The notes under the pieces were generated by a model. That model ran no database searches, was not told the DNA's origin, and worked only from the letters and a program-made list of their open reading frames with translations. Positions 37,197-48,380 of a stretch of DNA of 64,000 bases are shown here, in pieces. The translations under genes were made by a program, and so were the position numbers. The DNA is taken from the NCBI GenBank assembly GCA_004194705.1, contig SADC01000385.1, positions 62,001 through 126,000 on the forward strand. Reading direction: 5' to 3'. Position 1 is the first letter of the stretch. The number at the start of each line of letters is the position of its first letter. Origin of the DNA: Ditylenchus dipsaci (lineage: Eukaryota > Nematoda > Chromadorea > Rhabditida > Anguinidae).

Positions 37197-38330
37197 AATG
37201 AGTAGGTACAGTAGCGGAAAAAAGTATTGCAGCAAGCACGTATTTTTTGAAAAACATTGTGTAGTGTTCCAAATTTGTAGCATCCTACGACAATTTTTAA
37301 CCAAGAAGATTGCTCGCAATCTCAGCTACATTTTGAGCACAAATATGCCAAAAAGAATAATTTTTTGTTAGCATACCAATGCTATTTGCAACGCCACTCA
37401 TTTCTGGGGGTGGAAAACAGTATTGCAGCAAGCATTGTTTTGTCAATGTTTTCAAGATTTTAGGAGCTATTTGATAGTTATTTTTAATGAATTTCACAGC
37501 ACTGTTTCTTAGCTACAATTTGGTTGGTCAAAAGTTTCTTTTGCATTATTCCGAGAAAAGTTATGATCATCAACATCAAAGTGTCGATTTCTAGTCAAAA
37601 TCGAAGTAAATATAAGGAAAATGATTGTTTTGCCACATAAATAAGAGCTTTTCTCACAAAAATCTAGATGAAAGAAAAGCATCGAATGCACCATTCAAAA
37701 GCTCTTCAATGTCTCTGCAAAATGGAGTGTTAACCGTTTATTTTAGAAAAGAACACAGCTTAGAAACAGACCGTTAAAGTCGAAAGAAGTAAAACTCCTC
37801 TCTTTTGCCTTATTTTGAAGGATATTGATCTTTTTTGGTGCAAATATTTTTTAAGATTTTGGTTTTGCGTTTTTCTATCAGCTTTTTTACTCTTTTTCAA
37901 CAAGTGATAACACCATCAGGTAGCTCTACGATTCTAGTTTCGAACGAGATATCATTCGCTGCAATATCTTTGTGAAATGTGGCGCAAAAAAGGAAAAGTA
38001 TGAGCCACATTATTTTTTCTGACCTCTTTCATACTTTTACCTTTTTGTGATATATTTGGCAAAGATTTTCCGGTAAACAATAGCTCAACAGAAACTAGAA
38101 CCGCAGGGCTACTTGATGGTGTAATCATTTTTTGAAAAAGATTGAAAAATTTAATATAAAAACGCAAAACCAAAATTTGAAAGCAAATGTGCACCAAAAA
38201 GAAATCATTTTGCACCAAAAAAAATCAATATCCTTGAAAATTGTCGTAGAATGTTTCAAATTGGAACGCTATATAATGATTTTCAAAAATATGTGCTTGC
38301 TGCAATACTTTTTCCGCTACTGTATGCCAG
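37197..38330. repeat. 1.1-kb palindromic element inserted in a minisatellite
   Basis: AGTAGCGGAAAAAGTATTGC ... faces GCAATACTTTTTCCGCTACT. Further arm matches include GATATTGATCTTTTTTGG / CCAAAAAAAATCAATATC. The sequences on both sides (37140-37195 and 38345-38510) are the same GTGAG...GTACCTGGAGAG minisatellite, so the palindrome split it. Confidence 0.75.
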
Positions 38331-38344
38331 GAGAGGTTGTAGGG

Positions 38345-38510
38345 TTAACATGAGAGTTGGTGGGGATATCATGAAAGTGTTTAAGGGTACCAGGAGAGTG
38401 AGTGAGAGTACCTGGAGAGTTGGTGGGTATCTGTAGGAGAAGTGAGGGTACCTGGAGAGTTAGTGGGGTATCTGTAGGGGAAGTGAAGGTACCTGGAGAG
38501 TGGAATGCTC
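38345..38510. repeat. minisatellite, unit about 40 bp
   Basis: Imperfect copies of GTACCTGGAGAGTTGGTGGG followed by TATCTGTAGGAGAAGTGAGG. Short relatives occur at 37140-37195 and 41020-41075. Confidence 0.75.
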
Positions 38511-38633
38511 AACGAGAAATATGACCCATGCAATTGTTCCTAATAGGAAAAGTGCGATAGGTGCTTCCTTTTCATTATTAAAAATTAGTTAGGTATGTTC
38601 GTATCAGTTATTTATTGCTTGGGGTTATTTTTC

Positions 38634-39626
38634 GGTACTTCTCGGTTGGGCCCCCCCCATTTTAAGCCCTCCAATAATTATACAATATTTTATTCGCAAC
38701 ATATAACAAGGCAATTTGAGACACAAATTATACATAATATCCTCTCCTTTAATTTTCTACGAAACAAAATCAGAAACATAACTGCGAAAAACAGATCGAT
38801 GCGTCCCATATTCGTGCTTGTGCCTTCTCTTGAATTTCTGCCAGGTAGATTCCACTGTTGCGTGTGAGCTCCGTATCAGGATCAACGAAGTTGTACGAAT
38901 GATTGACAGTCAAATGTCAAATTCGAGCGGCAATCGTTCAAGCAAGCTATTCCAGCACGAGTAACATAAGCTGACCAACAATCCGAAATGATAGTTGTCC
39001 TTTGAAAAAGTCGAAATTAATTTTGAAAAAAAAAACTTTTTTACCTTGAAAATGCATCTGCAAATCATATCATGCAACGTATCCTTGTCTCGACGCTCGA
39101 CTGGCCACATGAACACATCCCCAGTTTCCCGTTCCACGCCTCAAAATGATCAATCTTGGACTAGCCTGCCGCGATTGTACTTTCGCTTTGTCACAAAGTT
39201 TCGTCGATTTCTACTGTTCTGCAGGCTCCAATAACCGTAGGATGTCTAAACATATGTGTACTAGCAAACCATTAGCAAATAAATGTACCTAGAAAATACT
39301 GTTCACATATTTCGCGAAAGAAGTTCTTATGGTCGACAAGAAAGTTCTTAAGCTTGTCATAAAGATTGGCGAGGTTAAAGCTGCGAAGTTCTTCCATTGT
39401 CTAAACAAAAAGTTGAAGTATAAATTTTGATATTGTAACAGGATAACATCAAATGTAGTACACAAATGAAAATGAATTTAGCACTAGTAATCCGAAATAA
39501 TTTCGTGTCAGGACAAACAAATATTCAAACACTTTTTCTTTTAAAAATTTGAGCCACTATGTAAATTGTTATGCTGAATATTATTGAGGGCTGGGTAAAA
39601 TGGGGGGGGCCCACCGGAGAAGTACC
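38634..39626 (-). mobile_element. Merlin transposon
   Basis: Ends GGTACTTCTCGGTTGGG and its near-complement CCCACCGGAGAAGTACC are followed inward by CCCCCCCCATTTTA on both sides. ATTTTTC flanks left (38627-38633) and right (39627-39633), close to the 8-9 bp duplications known for Merlin. Length 993 bp with an IS1016/ISXO2-type transposase on the minus strand. Confidence 0.8.
38770..39240 (-). pseudogene. Merlin (ISXO2-like DDE) transposase, frameshifted
   Basis: Minus strand reads VERETGDVFMWPVERRDKDT, LHDMICRCIF, then in shifted frames DCWSAYVTRAGI, LTVNHSYNFVDPDT and finally VESTWQKFKRRHKHEYGTH with a stop near 38770. The order TGxxF...VxxRxxxTL / DxWxAY / VNHSxxFVDPxT / ExxWxxxK is that of ISXO2-like transposases, which act at the ends of their own element. 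At least two frame changes separate the blocks, so this copy is probably dead, although a small intron near 39000-39040 explains one change. Confidence 0.7.
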
Positions 39627-39633
39627 ATTTTTC

Positions 39634-40330
39634 TTTTCACTCTCACTTTCACTCGCACTCTTACTTTCAGCGTGTACCAACAGGAAAAAATTATCTCTCA
39701 CTCTGGCTTTCACTCTCACTTTTAGTGTACCCAATGACTCTTTTGACGCTCACTATCACTTTCAGTAGATAGTTAGTGGGTGGCGCGGTTAAGAGCAACT
39801 CAGAAGCCACTCCAGAGTGGTCAAAAGGCGAAAATGATTGGTTTTGAGGGTTTACTAAAGAGAGGTAAAATCTTTACGAAAAGGCGATTAAGCGGATCAG
39901 GATCCGGGTCCGACAGGCTCAATCTCTCAGAATTACCCATCAATACACCCTGAACCCCTCCAAAGCACCCCAATCTGGAATTATGGACGATTAATACCAT
40001 CGCACTGGAAGTCTGATCGGCCTAATCAATTTTTCGCAGAAAGTTTACCCCCCCCCATTTAGTAAACTCCCGAAAACCAATTATTTTGCCTTTTGGCCAC
40101 TCCGGAGTGGGTCCTGGGCGACCCTGAAAAGAAGAGAGGTTGGTGTAGTGCTGTCATCCCTCGCTTTGGCCTTAGGTATCTTCTCTGTTTTGTTCCTTTT
40201 TTTCAGCCCTTCTCGGTTTCAGCCCTCGGTGTCTTTTCAAGGCCTTCGGTTTAAATGCTGTTATCCCTCGCTTTGGCCATAGGTATCTTCTCTCCTTTGT
40301 TCCTTTTTTCAGCCTTCGGTTTAAATGACT
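39634..40330. repeat. simple repeat, MITE and 100-bp tandem duplicate
   Basis: 39634-39770 is CTCTCACTTTCA-type simple sequence. 39795-40105 is a palindromic MITE with ends CACTCCAGAGTGGTCAAAAG / CTTTTGGCCACTCCGGAGTG. It is the most complete copy of a family also seen at 30.8 and 35.2 kb. 40145-40330 holds two diverged copies of a phrase containing CCCTCGCTTTGGCC and TAGGTATCTTCTC. Confidence 0.7.
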
Positions 40331-41565
40331 CATATACTCATTACCGAGTTTCTGGTTCAAATCCTTCTAAGTGCAAAATAACTTTAAATTTCAGCATCAG
40401 GTTAGGGTAGTTGCGAGTGTGGTTACAGATGGCTTGGAGCGGTTTAGGGTAGTTTAAATGATTTGAGATTTTTAGGTTGGTTTTGGGTTGATGGAACTTC
40501 ATCACAGCACACATAAAACACATACTTCACCAGGCCAGAGACCCGGCTTCCCAATATTTGATCAAACACTTCGAGGTGGTTTAGCTCAGATTGAAAGGAT
40601 TGCATAATGAATCAAGTAGAGTGCGTGATTTTGACGTATCATAGTTTTTGCTGTTCCACACTTGCTGGGTTTACTATCATATCCGAGGGTTAGAGAATGA
40701 AACACTCTGTAGAGTTCGTAAATTGATTCAAAGTTCAAGTGAGCTCAAAAACCGATTCAAACCCGAGTTTTATTCCTTTTTGGCCTTCATGATGATGAAA
40801 TAGAAATAGAATGACCATTAAGTACGCTTATTCAAAATGGGGTTGAGTCTGTTTTAAAAAAAGATTCTATGGGTTTTTTTTCTCGTTTGGTGAAATTGCA
40901 TTGGGCATTTTTTTCGTTTGGAGAAATTGCACGGGGAATTTTTCTCGTTGGGCATTTTTCTAGTTTGGCATTTAGCCAAAGGGTAATTTTCGTTGGGTAT
41001 TTTTCTCAAAATGCTCATCCCTGGTCTGGAGAGTGATAGCGGATAGCAGCACCTAAAGAGTGGGTAGGGGTATCTGGAGAGTGATTTTTTATTTTTTATT
41101 GTTTTTCAAAGAATTTGAGATTCGTAAAGGGATGTTTGTGGGCGACGGTTTGCCCTTTTCTGTAAAAAATATTTCTGAAGTTTCATGATTTTTGTGTAGC
41201 CCTGAATGGGCAGGTGTGCACTACGTGTTTTTTAACTTTCTAAAATTTAAAACTTTTTTTGAGAATTTGAATTTTTAGTAAATCTCCCGTATAGTATTCG
41301 GGTTTTGGAGAGCAAATTGTGGTTTTTTGTTCAGGAGTCAAAATCTAAGAGCTAAGTGTGTTAAAGTAAAATGTCGTGTGATGCGAATTGTAGCGCTGGA
41401 TCTCAGCTTTCGTTTACAAAAATGATCGGCAAAAAATGATGACTTCAAACAGGGGATGTGTTAAAGAGTATGGAGATGGTCATTTAGAGGGAATTAGGAT
41501 TTGAATTTAGAGGGAATTAGAGGAATTAGGATTTTTATTTTTTGTCTAGGGAGGAAAGTTGTATT
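40331..41565. other. no gene seen; fragments of dispersed repeats
   Basis: TTTAGCTCAGATTGAAAG near 40570 looks like a tRNA box A without the rest. 41100-41470 repeats 35930-36240 in direct orientation (GTGTTAAAGTAAAATGTCGTG, CTCAGCTTTCGTTTA). Nothing coding is convincing. Confidence 0.45.
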
Positions 41566-41654
41566 ATAGCCGACTCCCTCTATAACGAACACCCTGGGGA
41601 CCGGTCTTAGGTGTTCATTATAGAGGGGATACGTTATAGAGGGAGTCGACTGTA
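41566..41654. mobile_element. 89-bp pogo-type MITE
   Basis: CCGACTCCCTCTATAACGAA ... GGGAGTCGACTG with TA at both ends. It is the smallest member of the CAGTC-terminated group in the window. Confidence 0.75.
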
Positions 41655-41877
41655 TATTGTTTTCAAGCTGTTTTTGTTTATTGTATTTGATTTATTTTGT
41701 TTGTAGATGTATTATTTTTAAAAGTTACACTTGCACTTTGACCGAGGCGAGGATGGTCGGCTGACAGGCGGGCCCCGAGCTAGTCTGGTCTGATTCAATA
41801 TTCAAAGACGGTATTCGTGGAAGTTGTACAGCAAAATAAAGCCAAGACTTTCACGAGTCTTTATTCATTTACACACA

Positions 41878-42165
41878 GAGATGACATGCTCTTGAGCGCC
41901 TTTGAGTTGAAATTTGACTAGTGAAAATTGTAGATTTGTGCGTTGGATGCTGGTTGTCTAAGTTTTTGTGGGGAGATTGCAGCTCACATGCACTCATTCG
42001 AAAGAGCAGATTTTTACGATAATTTTGACATATTACAGTCTTGGATGAGGTCTGGATATAAGTAGTGTCTGCCTCTCGAGAGATTATTCAACTTTTTTGA
42101 AATGGTCTTGAATTTAAACGCGGTTATCAGGTAACTTCATGATTAGCAAAAACCCACACTCTTTC
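41878..42165. repeat. right copy of the 300-bp inverted repeat pair
   Basis: Inverse match to 32405-32705, including CTGCCTCTCGAGAGATTATT and GCGGTTATCAGGTAACTTCA. Downstream to about 42815 I see no gene, only short unconvincing frames. Confidence 0.7.
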
Positions 42166-42817
42166 ACACAAAAAACACACAATAAACAAAAGTTACGATC
42201 CTACTTTCCCGTGTTAAATGGTCTTGAAATTTTCTTTATAAGTTTTATTTTACTTTTTATTTTACCTCCGCTCAAATGGTTCATCCATACATCTCTCAAG
42301 TTGGCCGGCTCAACTTTGGATGAGCACAGAGGGCACCATGCAGCCCCATCAGGTGGTTTTTTACCTAAAACTCACAAAAATAATTTTCATTGCTTAAATA
42401 AAAATCTGACCTCTACATTTAGGGTGACGGTCTTTTCCAGGATACCTAGCCAGTCCACAGTCGACGCAAGCTTCTAAACTATCTTCCACAAACGGACACC
42501 TGTTTAGGTGGTGGTCGTTCAGCTCAGATGTCTCAAAAAAGCTAGTTTCTTTACGACACGGATATGATTAATATTCTCAACCTCAACAATTTTGTCACAA
42601 AATTCGCATTTAGTGAGTGGATTGCAATTCTCAGCCATATGCTAAAAACAAACCTTATAATCCAGTTACCGATTTGTCCAATCAGATCCCTCATGAATAA
42701 TGGTCATAATTTTCGCCTCCGTCTTCAATATTTCAACCGTCCGGGCAACCAAATTTTCGCCTTCCAGATGGTTTTTCAAGAAATAGGAGCGCCCAAAAGT
42801 TTTTGCTTATATGCACC

Positions 42818-45686
42818 CTATTTAAGAAAAATCGGCCTTATATTTGAATAGAGGTCTATTTTTGCTTTGATCCCTGCTGTTTTTGTGCCTTTTTCATAGG
42901 CGCAGGTTGCGTCGTAATTTTCGCTACCCTGATTCCCTTCCAAAGCAAAATGGCGCTGTGCGGTCGAAGACGGAACGGCTTTGGTGGACAGCTTAATTAT
43001 TATGCAATCTCCAGGAGCACCCAGAGATCCTGATAAAAAATACAGTGTTTTTATTTATCTAATAGTGACCTGTTTCAGGTACTCCGGATTCACAAATCCA
43101 GGATCCCTACCCATACAATAGGGACATATCCTGCAAAGAAAGATCTTACACAAGTTTTTAAAAACCATCAGAACTTACGCTGCTGACGATATAACCCCTT
43201 CCTTTTTTCCATCCGTCCTTACACCAAATCCAGCCTTTTGTGGTCCACCAAGGCCCAATCTCTCATTTTTCTTGGTTTTCAGCTGTGGTTCAGGTGGCGA
43301 AAATGTTGTCCTTCTAGGGTTGTTTTCAGATGATGGTCTTTGAATTGTTTTTATTATTGGTCTTTCGTTTTCAGTCGAGCTTCTTCGCTTGGCGTAAAGT
43401 GATTCATGGCTGTTATCGAAAATTGGGCGGTCATTATATGGTCGCACAAGGATTTCTCGTGGGTATTTGACAGACTGTGCTGAAGAAGTATTGCTCAATA
43501 ACGGTGATATTGGCGGGGCAGGTGGGGAGTGCAGTGTTTGTTTGCTTATTTCTCTAGACCGAAAATGGGGTTCAGAGCTATTATTCTCGCTTGGATTTTG
43601 GTGAGTGTTGCCCCCCATTATTGGACTCCAACCAGAAGCAGTGTCCCAGTGGTGTGATGAGGAGTTTCGGGAAGAATACTCAGATGGTGCAGATATTTCC
43701 CTTCGCTTGTTTAGAAACGTTCTTTCGCCGTGAGAATGGTGGTGATGATGGGATTTTTTGCTTCGGGCTTTCTGAAGGGCATCTTTTTGTTCTCGTAGTG
43801 TGGAATCCACTTTGAGTGCACTCCAAATAGAGGAGTCTGAAATTGTACATATTTTTTATAAAATAATTGTTGATGGTTGACCCTGGATATAACGCCACCA
43901 CTAGTTAGTCTAATCGTAAACATAGCAAGAATTCCGATTTTGCTGGTCACTCAACAGTTTCCTGCCAAAGAGATCGGATCTTCACATAAAGACACCTTTT
44001 TTTGAAATGAAATACTGCAAAGTCGAGACCAGGCGAAATCGTTGAGTTTTCGATTGGTGAACTTTATTGTTGAGTTTTCCCAATTCTCTGGCACCCTTGA
44101 AAAATTTTGCGGCGGCGCCTGCCGGCGCGAAATATAATACTGATTTTATCGGGGTTTTTAGATATTTTCCTTTTTTGGTGCCCCGCGTCAGACTTTTTCA
44201 AAACCGTGAGGTAAAATGACCTAGAAAATTCGAAAAACGGTGCAGATAAAATTGCACCTAAAAAATTTGGTGTAATTTAAAAAAAATTTAGCGAAATTTT
44301 CACAGGTCGCAGTCAGAGTCCCTCCCTTGTTAGCCTATTACCTCGGTACTTGTGCACTTGGGGGGGGGCCCTTTTTGGTTAACTGTAAATATGGTTTAAA
44401 CGTCTCCTAAGTAATTTTTATACGCCAGAAACGATAAAAAAGTTGTTTCCTAACAATTTCCGCACTAAAAAGTGAAGTTCTCAAAAAAAGTTGGCTACCA
44501 AAGATTGACCAACTGCCTTGGTCCCCCAAGGTAAAATATCGTATATTAAGGTATCCTACCACCTTTTGGTCACTGGAGCTGGGCAAAAAGAGTCTTTAAT
44601 GCATGTATGATCAAGAGTGTCTCTCGGAATCATGTCTAAGGTAAGTGCGTGCGCGCATCTCTAACCAACCAAGGCTTCGGGGGCGCAGGGGCTTGGTTGC
44701 TTGGGGTTGAGATGCGCACACCCACATACCTTAGACACCAATCACTCGAAGTAACTCTGGATACATAAAACAATATGCATACCAGAGTTTTTTTATGCGG
44801 TAGGCCACAGCTAACAAAACTATGTTCAAATTCTATCTTTTTTGGTTTTTAAATATGTATAGGTACCCTTTTTGGTTTAATTATCTTGCGGGACCAAGGC
44901 AGTTGGTCAATCTTTGGTAACTAACTTTTTGTTAAGAACTTCACTTTGTAGTGCGGAAATTGTTAGGAAACAACTTTTTTATCGTTTCTGGCGTATAAAA
45001 ATTACTTAGGAGACGTTTAAACCATATCCACAGTCAACCAAAAAAGGCCCCCCCCCAAGTGCACAAGTGCCATTACCTCTTCTCCATCCATCAAAATATC
45101 AGCATATGCATCATAAATCGCCCTCTCAGAGACCTCTTTCATTTGTCTAGTCAGCTTCTCAGCAGTTTTGGAGTCGTCACTAAAAAGTCCATCTGATCTT
45201 TTGCTATGCAACTGGACTAGCTGTAGTTCTGCTTTTGCGAGCGAATCGCTAGCTGCTTGCGCAAGTTCAGCCTTAAAAAATTGAAACTATAAGGCTGCCA
45301 TTTATATGTTGTAGAGCAGGGTCGATTTTCTCATGGATCTGTTAAAAGCAGTCAAAATGTAATGGTGGGAGCCGACATAGAAACAAAAAGATGTTAAAAA
45401 GTTGACCCGTGAGCCGTGGCAGTCTGAGGACAGATTTAAAATATTTCTAAATTAACATGTTATTAGTGCTAAAAGCGGTATGGCAAAAAATTAACTTATT
45501 TTTGTGAAATTTTAAACAATTTTTTCAAAAACTTAACGCCCTACCTTTATTTCGAGATCACGACCAGCACTATTCACAGCCACCTGTTGCAGCCGATTGC
45601 GCATCGTCCTCACATTTGTGAGGGGGTCATCAGCAAGTTCTGAACCAATTATTTGAAAACCATCTCTTTTGTAGCTGGTTGGTTCA
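42818..45686 (-). CDS. coiled-coil, Ser/His-rich protein (five exons, unrecognised)
   Basis: Exons 45686-45545, 45271-45077, 43836-43179, 43130-43070 and 43029-42818. The first two encode a long helix: NVRTMRNRLQQVAVNSAGRD then LEIKAELAQAASDSLAKAEL, and KTAEKLTRQMKEVSERAIYD. The large exon reads STLREQKDALQKARSKK followed by HHHHHSHGE and a disordered Ser/Pro/Arg-rich linker with PPAPPISPLL. The fourth exon adds ICPYCMGRDPGFVNPEYLKQ. The last frame reads SLGAPGDCIIIKLSTKAVPS. Likely a cytoskeletal or scaffold protein by composition only. Junctions 45271-45545 and 43130-43179 are in phase. Junctions 43836-45077 and 43029-43070 are one base out, although the frames on both sides are long and open. 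If the last acceptor is canonical, the protein ends nine residues later at a stop. Confidence 0.6.
44346..45069. repeat. palindromic element with GC-rich core, abutting a splice donor
   Basis: GTGCACTTGGGGGG ... CCCCCCAAGTGCAC and the inner TTTAAACGTCTCC / GGAGACGTTTAAA arms are complementary. The core at 44634-44738 shares the TCTAAGGTAAGTGCG hairpin with the elements at 1.3, 13.1 and 50.9 kb. Its right edge lies about 7 bp inside the intron that follows exon 45271-45077. Confidence 0.8.
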
Positions 45687-46581
45687 CTAGAATTTGAAAT
45701 TTAAATACTTATAAAAGTATTTGGAATAGGTGTTATACAAAATTACAAGTGGTAGGGCTTGCTCTTTGAAGTGGCTGTATGGAAAAGGCTAAAATCTACG
45801 TATAGTACTTTGATAGAATTCTCTGCCAACAATTTATGTGTGTCGCACTTTTTAATCCACCTCCCATTTACACATATCTTTGTTCTTTAGGTTTCTAAAA
45901 GTAAACCGAGTCTAGAGTTCAGAAAACTTATCAGAATTGATATGTGATGCTTAAAATTTCGAGTTTACCTTAAAAGTTTGCTTTGCAATTTCAAAACCAG
46001 GCAACTACCTCAAACAGTTAGACGGATCCCCAACCACTAGGCAAATTCCTTAACTGCTATAATGTATATAAGAAATAGGGTAACGGCACTTTTAGTAGAT
46101 CATTATGTAATAAATAACCACTTTGAGGCGCCTGCAGCTTCCTGTTTTAGCTATTTTGGGGAATTTTAATTTTCTTGTAACTTTTCCATGGCTGTAAGCT
46201 GAATAACCAACTCAAAATATGTTTTTTTACCAGATTGATGTTTTAGTTTTTGATTGCTGATATATGAGCATATATAAGATGATGTATAAGATGTATAATG
46301 ATATATCTGATATATAAGCTGGAATACTGACAGTATAAAAATCATTTAACTTATGGTCAAACCTAGAATTGAGAAATGGACTGGTCAAAATCTTTTGCGG
46401 TCAATTGACAGTCATGGATTAAAAGAGAGAAAATAGACCAGTCATTTGTGAGGTTAGTTAATCGCTTCACGAGCCCAGAGTCAAATTTCAATAACCAAGA
46501 AATGAAAAACTGCTTTGTGGTTCTAAGCTAAGTTCAAATTGATCTAAAATGATACATCCACATCTGCTAACATCAATGAGG

Positions 46582-46851
46582 GTAAGCAAATTAACTAAAT
46601 TTGATTACTTTTGATTATAATCAAAAGTAATCAAAATTTATGTGTTTTCGTTTTGCCCCCTTTTTTAGAAAGGTTCCTGGCTGTAAATAGCAAAGTTGCA
46701 GGACAGAATCTTCTGTGCAAGCTTCCTTTTTACTGCCAGGAACATGCCCACAAGAATCAAAACTAAGGGAGAAAACAAACACACACAAATTTTGATTATT
46801 TTTTGATTATAATCAAAAATAACCTCATTTAATTAATTTGCTTACTATAAT
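46582..46851. repeat. MITE with perfect internal palindromes
   Basis: GTAAGCAAATTAACT ... TTAATTAATTTGCTTAC form the ends. Near 46600-46636 there is a perfect palindrome centred on GATTATAATC, with a second version near 46790-46822. It lies between exon 45686 and exon 47200. The remaining 45690-46580 shows no clear exon. Confidence 0.7.
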
Positions 46852-46984
46852 AAGTACAAAAAGTAGCTGAGAAAAAGCCTCCGCAAACTGCTCTATGCCA
46901 CTCAAAACTATTTATGTTTAGTTGCTCTCTGTACGAAAATCTGGACTAAGATTGAGTTATCGGGTGTATGTTTTGGTGGGTGAG

Positions 46985-47200
46985 TTGTATAAAAACAAGC
47001 CTGCTTCCTGCATCAGACACGGATGAAAAAGTGGCAGTGGGATGGACGGACACAGTAGACAAATTGCTCAATTGGCCCCTGGATTCATGACCAAAAGATG
47101 GAGAGTGAGCAGGAGGCAGGTAGAGGCTTGAATTCGTGAAATTAAATTCACGATCCCTCTTATCTCCATATTTTTCATAAGACCAGTATGGATTTGTCAT
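46985..47200 (-). CDS. probable first coding exon of the coiled-coil gene
   Basis: After TTTTAGTTAAA the minus strand starts ATG at 47200 and reads MTNPYWSYEKYGDKRDREFN, then SSLYLPPAHSPSFGHESRGQ and a Ser/Thr-rich tail. Compositional complexity and the strong acceptor-like TTTTAG just upstream (cis or trans splice) support a real exon. The next same-strand exon at 45686 needs a phase-2 donor, which I could not identify, so linkage to that gene is inferred from strand and proximity. The donor position is uncertain. Confidence 0.5.
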
Positions 47201-47631
47201 TTTAACTAAAACAAATTTTAGCAAAAGCCAACATTTTGTCCACTTTTTAACCAGTACGTGTTCTATATTGGTGTTTTTGGTTGTAAAAGGCTATTGAAGG
47301 ACAGTATTGTTGCTAAGGAATATATTTTGAAGCATCTTCCACCTAAATTTTCTTTGCGTGCCTGCATAAATAATCAGAAGAGTCGCTTCATAGAGTAAGT
47401 GCTGGCAAAAAATATATGGCCAAAAACGAGAATTCTACGGCCTATTTTATGATCTATAGATCTATAGCCAAAAAAAATTTATACAGAGATATATTGACTT
47501 CACCATTTGTAAATTCAAATTTAATTGTAATAACGAAATAAAGGTTAAAGAGCGGAAATTCAAAAATTATGTTTATTGTTTATGTTTAATTGGTTTATTC
47601 AATCATAAAATTTAGTGGCTAATATCTACAG

Positions 47632-48119
47632 GGTGATCCAATGTTTAGATTTTGGTTGAGCACCCAAAAATCTACAATTTTTTGATTTTTAAGAAGTTGA
47701 AAAATAACTCTCCGTGGGTACTAATACAAATTTACGACAATGTTAAAAACACGAGTTCTGCTTGCCTCCCTGTTTCGGCCTTGGCATATTGTTACAAATA
47801 AGTCAAATTACGACTATTTCTATAAGATCTACACGTGTAGCGCAGTGGGTTAGCTTCCCACTTTTTACATTACAACACATATGGATGGCCTCTAGATGTA
47901 TAAGGCCAAACCACAGAGAGGACCGGGCAAAAATCGGCAGGAGTACACTATTGGATAGCCCAAAAATTCATTTTTTTTCAAAATCCAAAATCCTTTCCAC
48001 ACTTTTTTTGCCTTTTCTATTGTTTGTAAGGCTTTATACATACTTTGACCTTGAAAACGCGTTTTTTATAAAAAAATTATGACCTTTGAAAGTATTCCAG
48101 AAATGCTGGACCACTCTGT
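47632..48119. repeat. MITE with tRNA-like box A inside
   Basis: CAGGGTGATCCAATG and CATTTCTGGA-type complement GCTGGACCACTCTG face each other with TA outside. At 47838 GTAGCGCAGTGGGTTAGC fits a tRNA box A, but no box B follows at the right distance. It separates the neuropeptide gene from the coiled-coil gene. Confidence 0.55.
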
Positions 48120-48380
48120 ATTTGAGCTCACTTTCAATCAATTAGCTGCAAATTCAACTCTTTCACTATTTTTCAACAATTTATGAACTAAAAAATAGAA
48201 TAAATAAACAAAAATTTAGTTAAGTGCAATCAACTTCTAATCCAGCTCACAACTTTTTTTAATAGTAGTAGCAGCAACCATACATAAAAAATTGCAATAA
48301 AGTTTTATTTCTGACTTTTTTGTCCAATCACACTCTAGCACTCAAACACAATAGCACAATAATCCAAAAATATGTCTCAT

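Noticed and set aside
43591..43950. Plus and minus frames overlapping the Ser/His-rich exon
   Set aside because: The 43836-43179 minus frame is longer, compositionally coherent and joins the next exon in phase.
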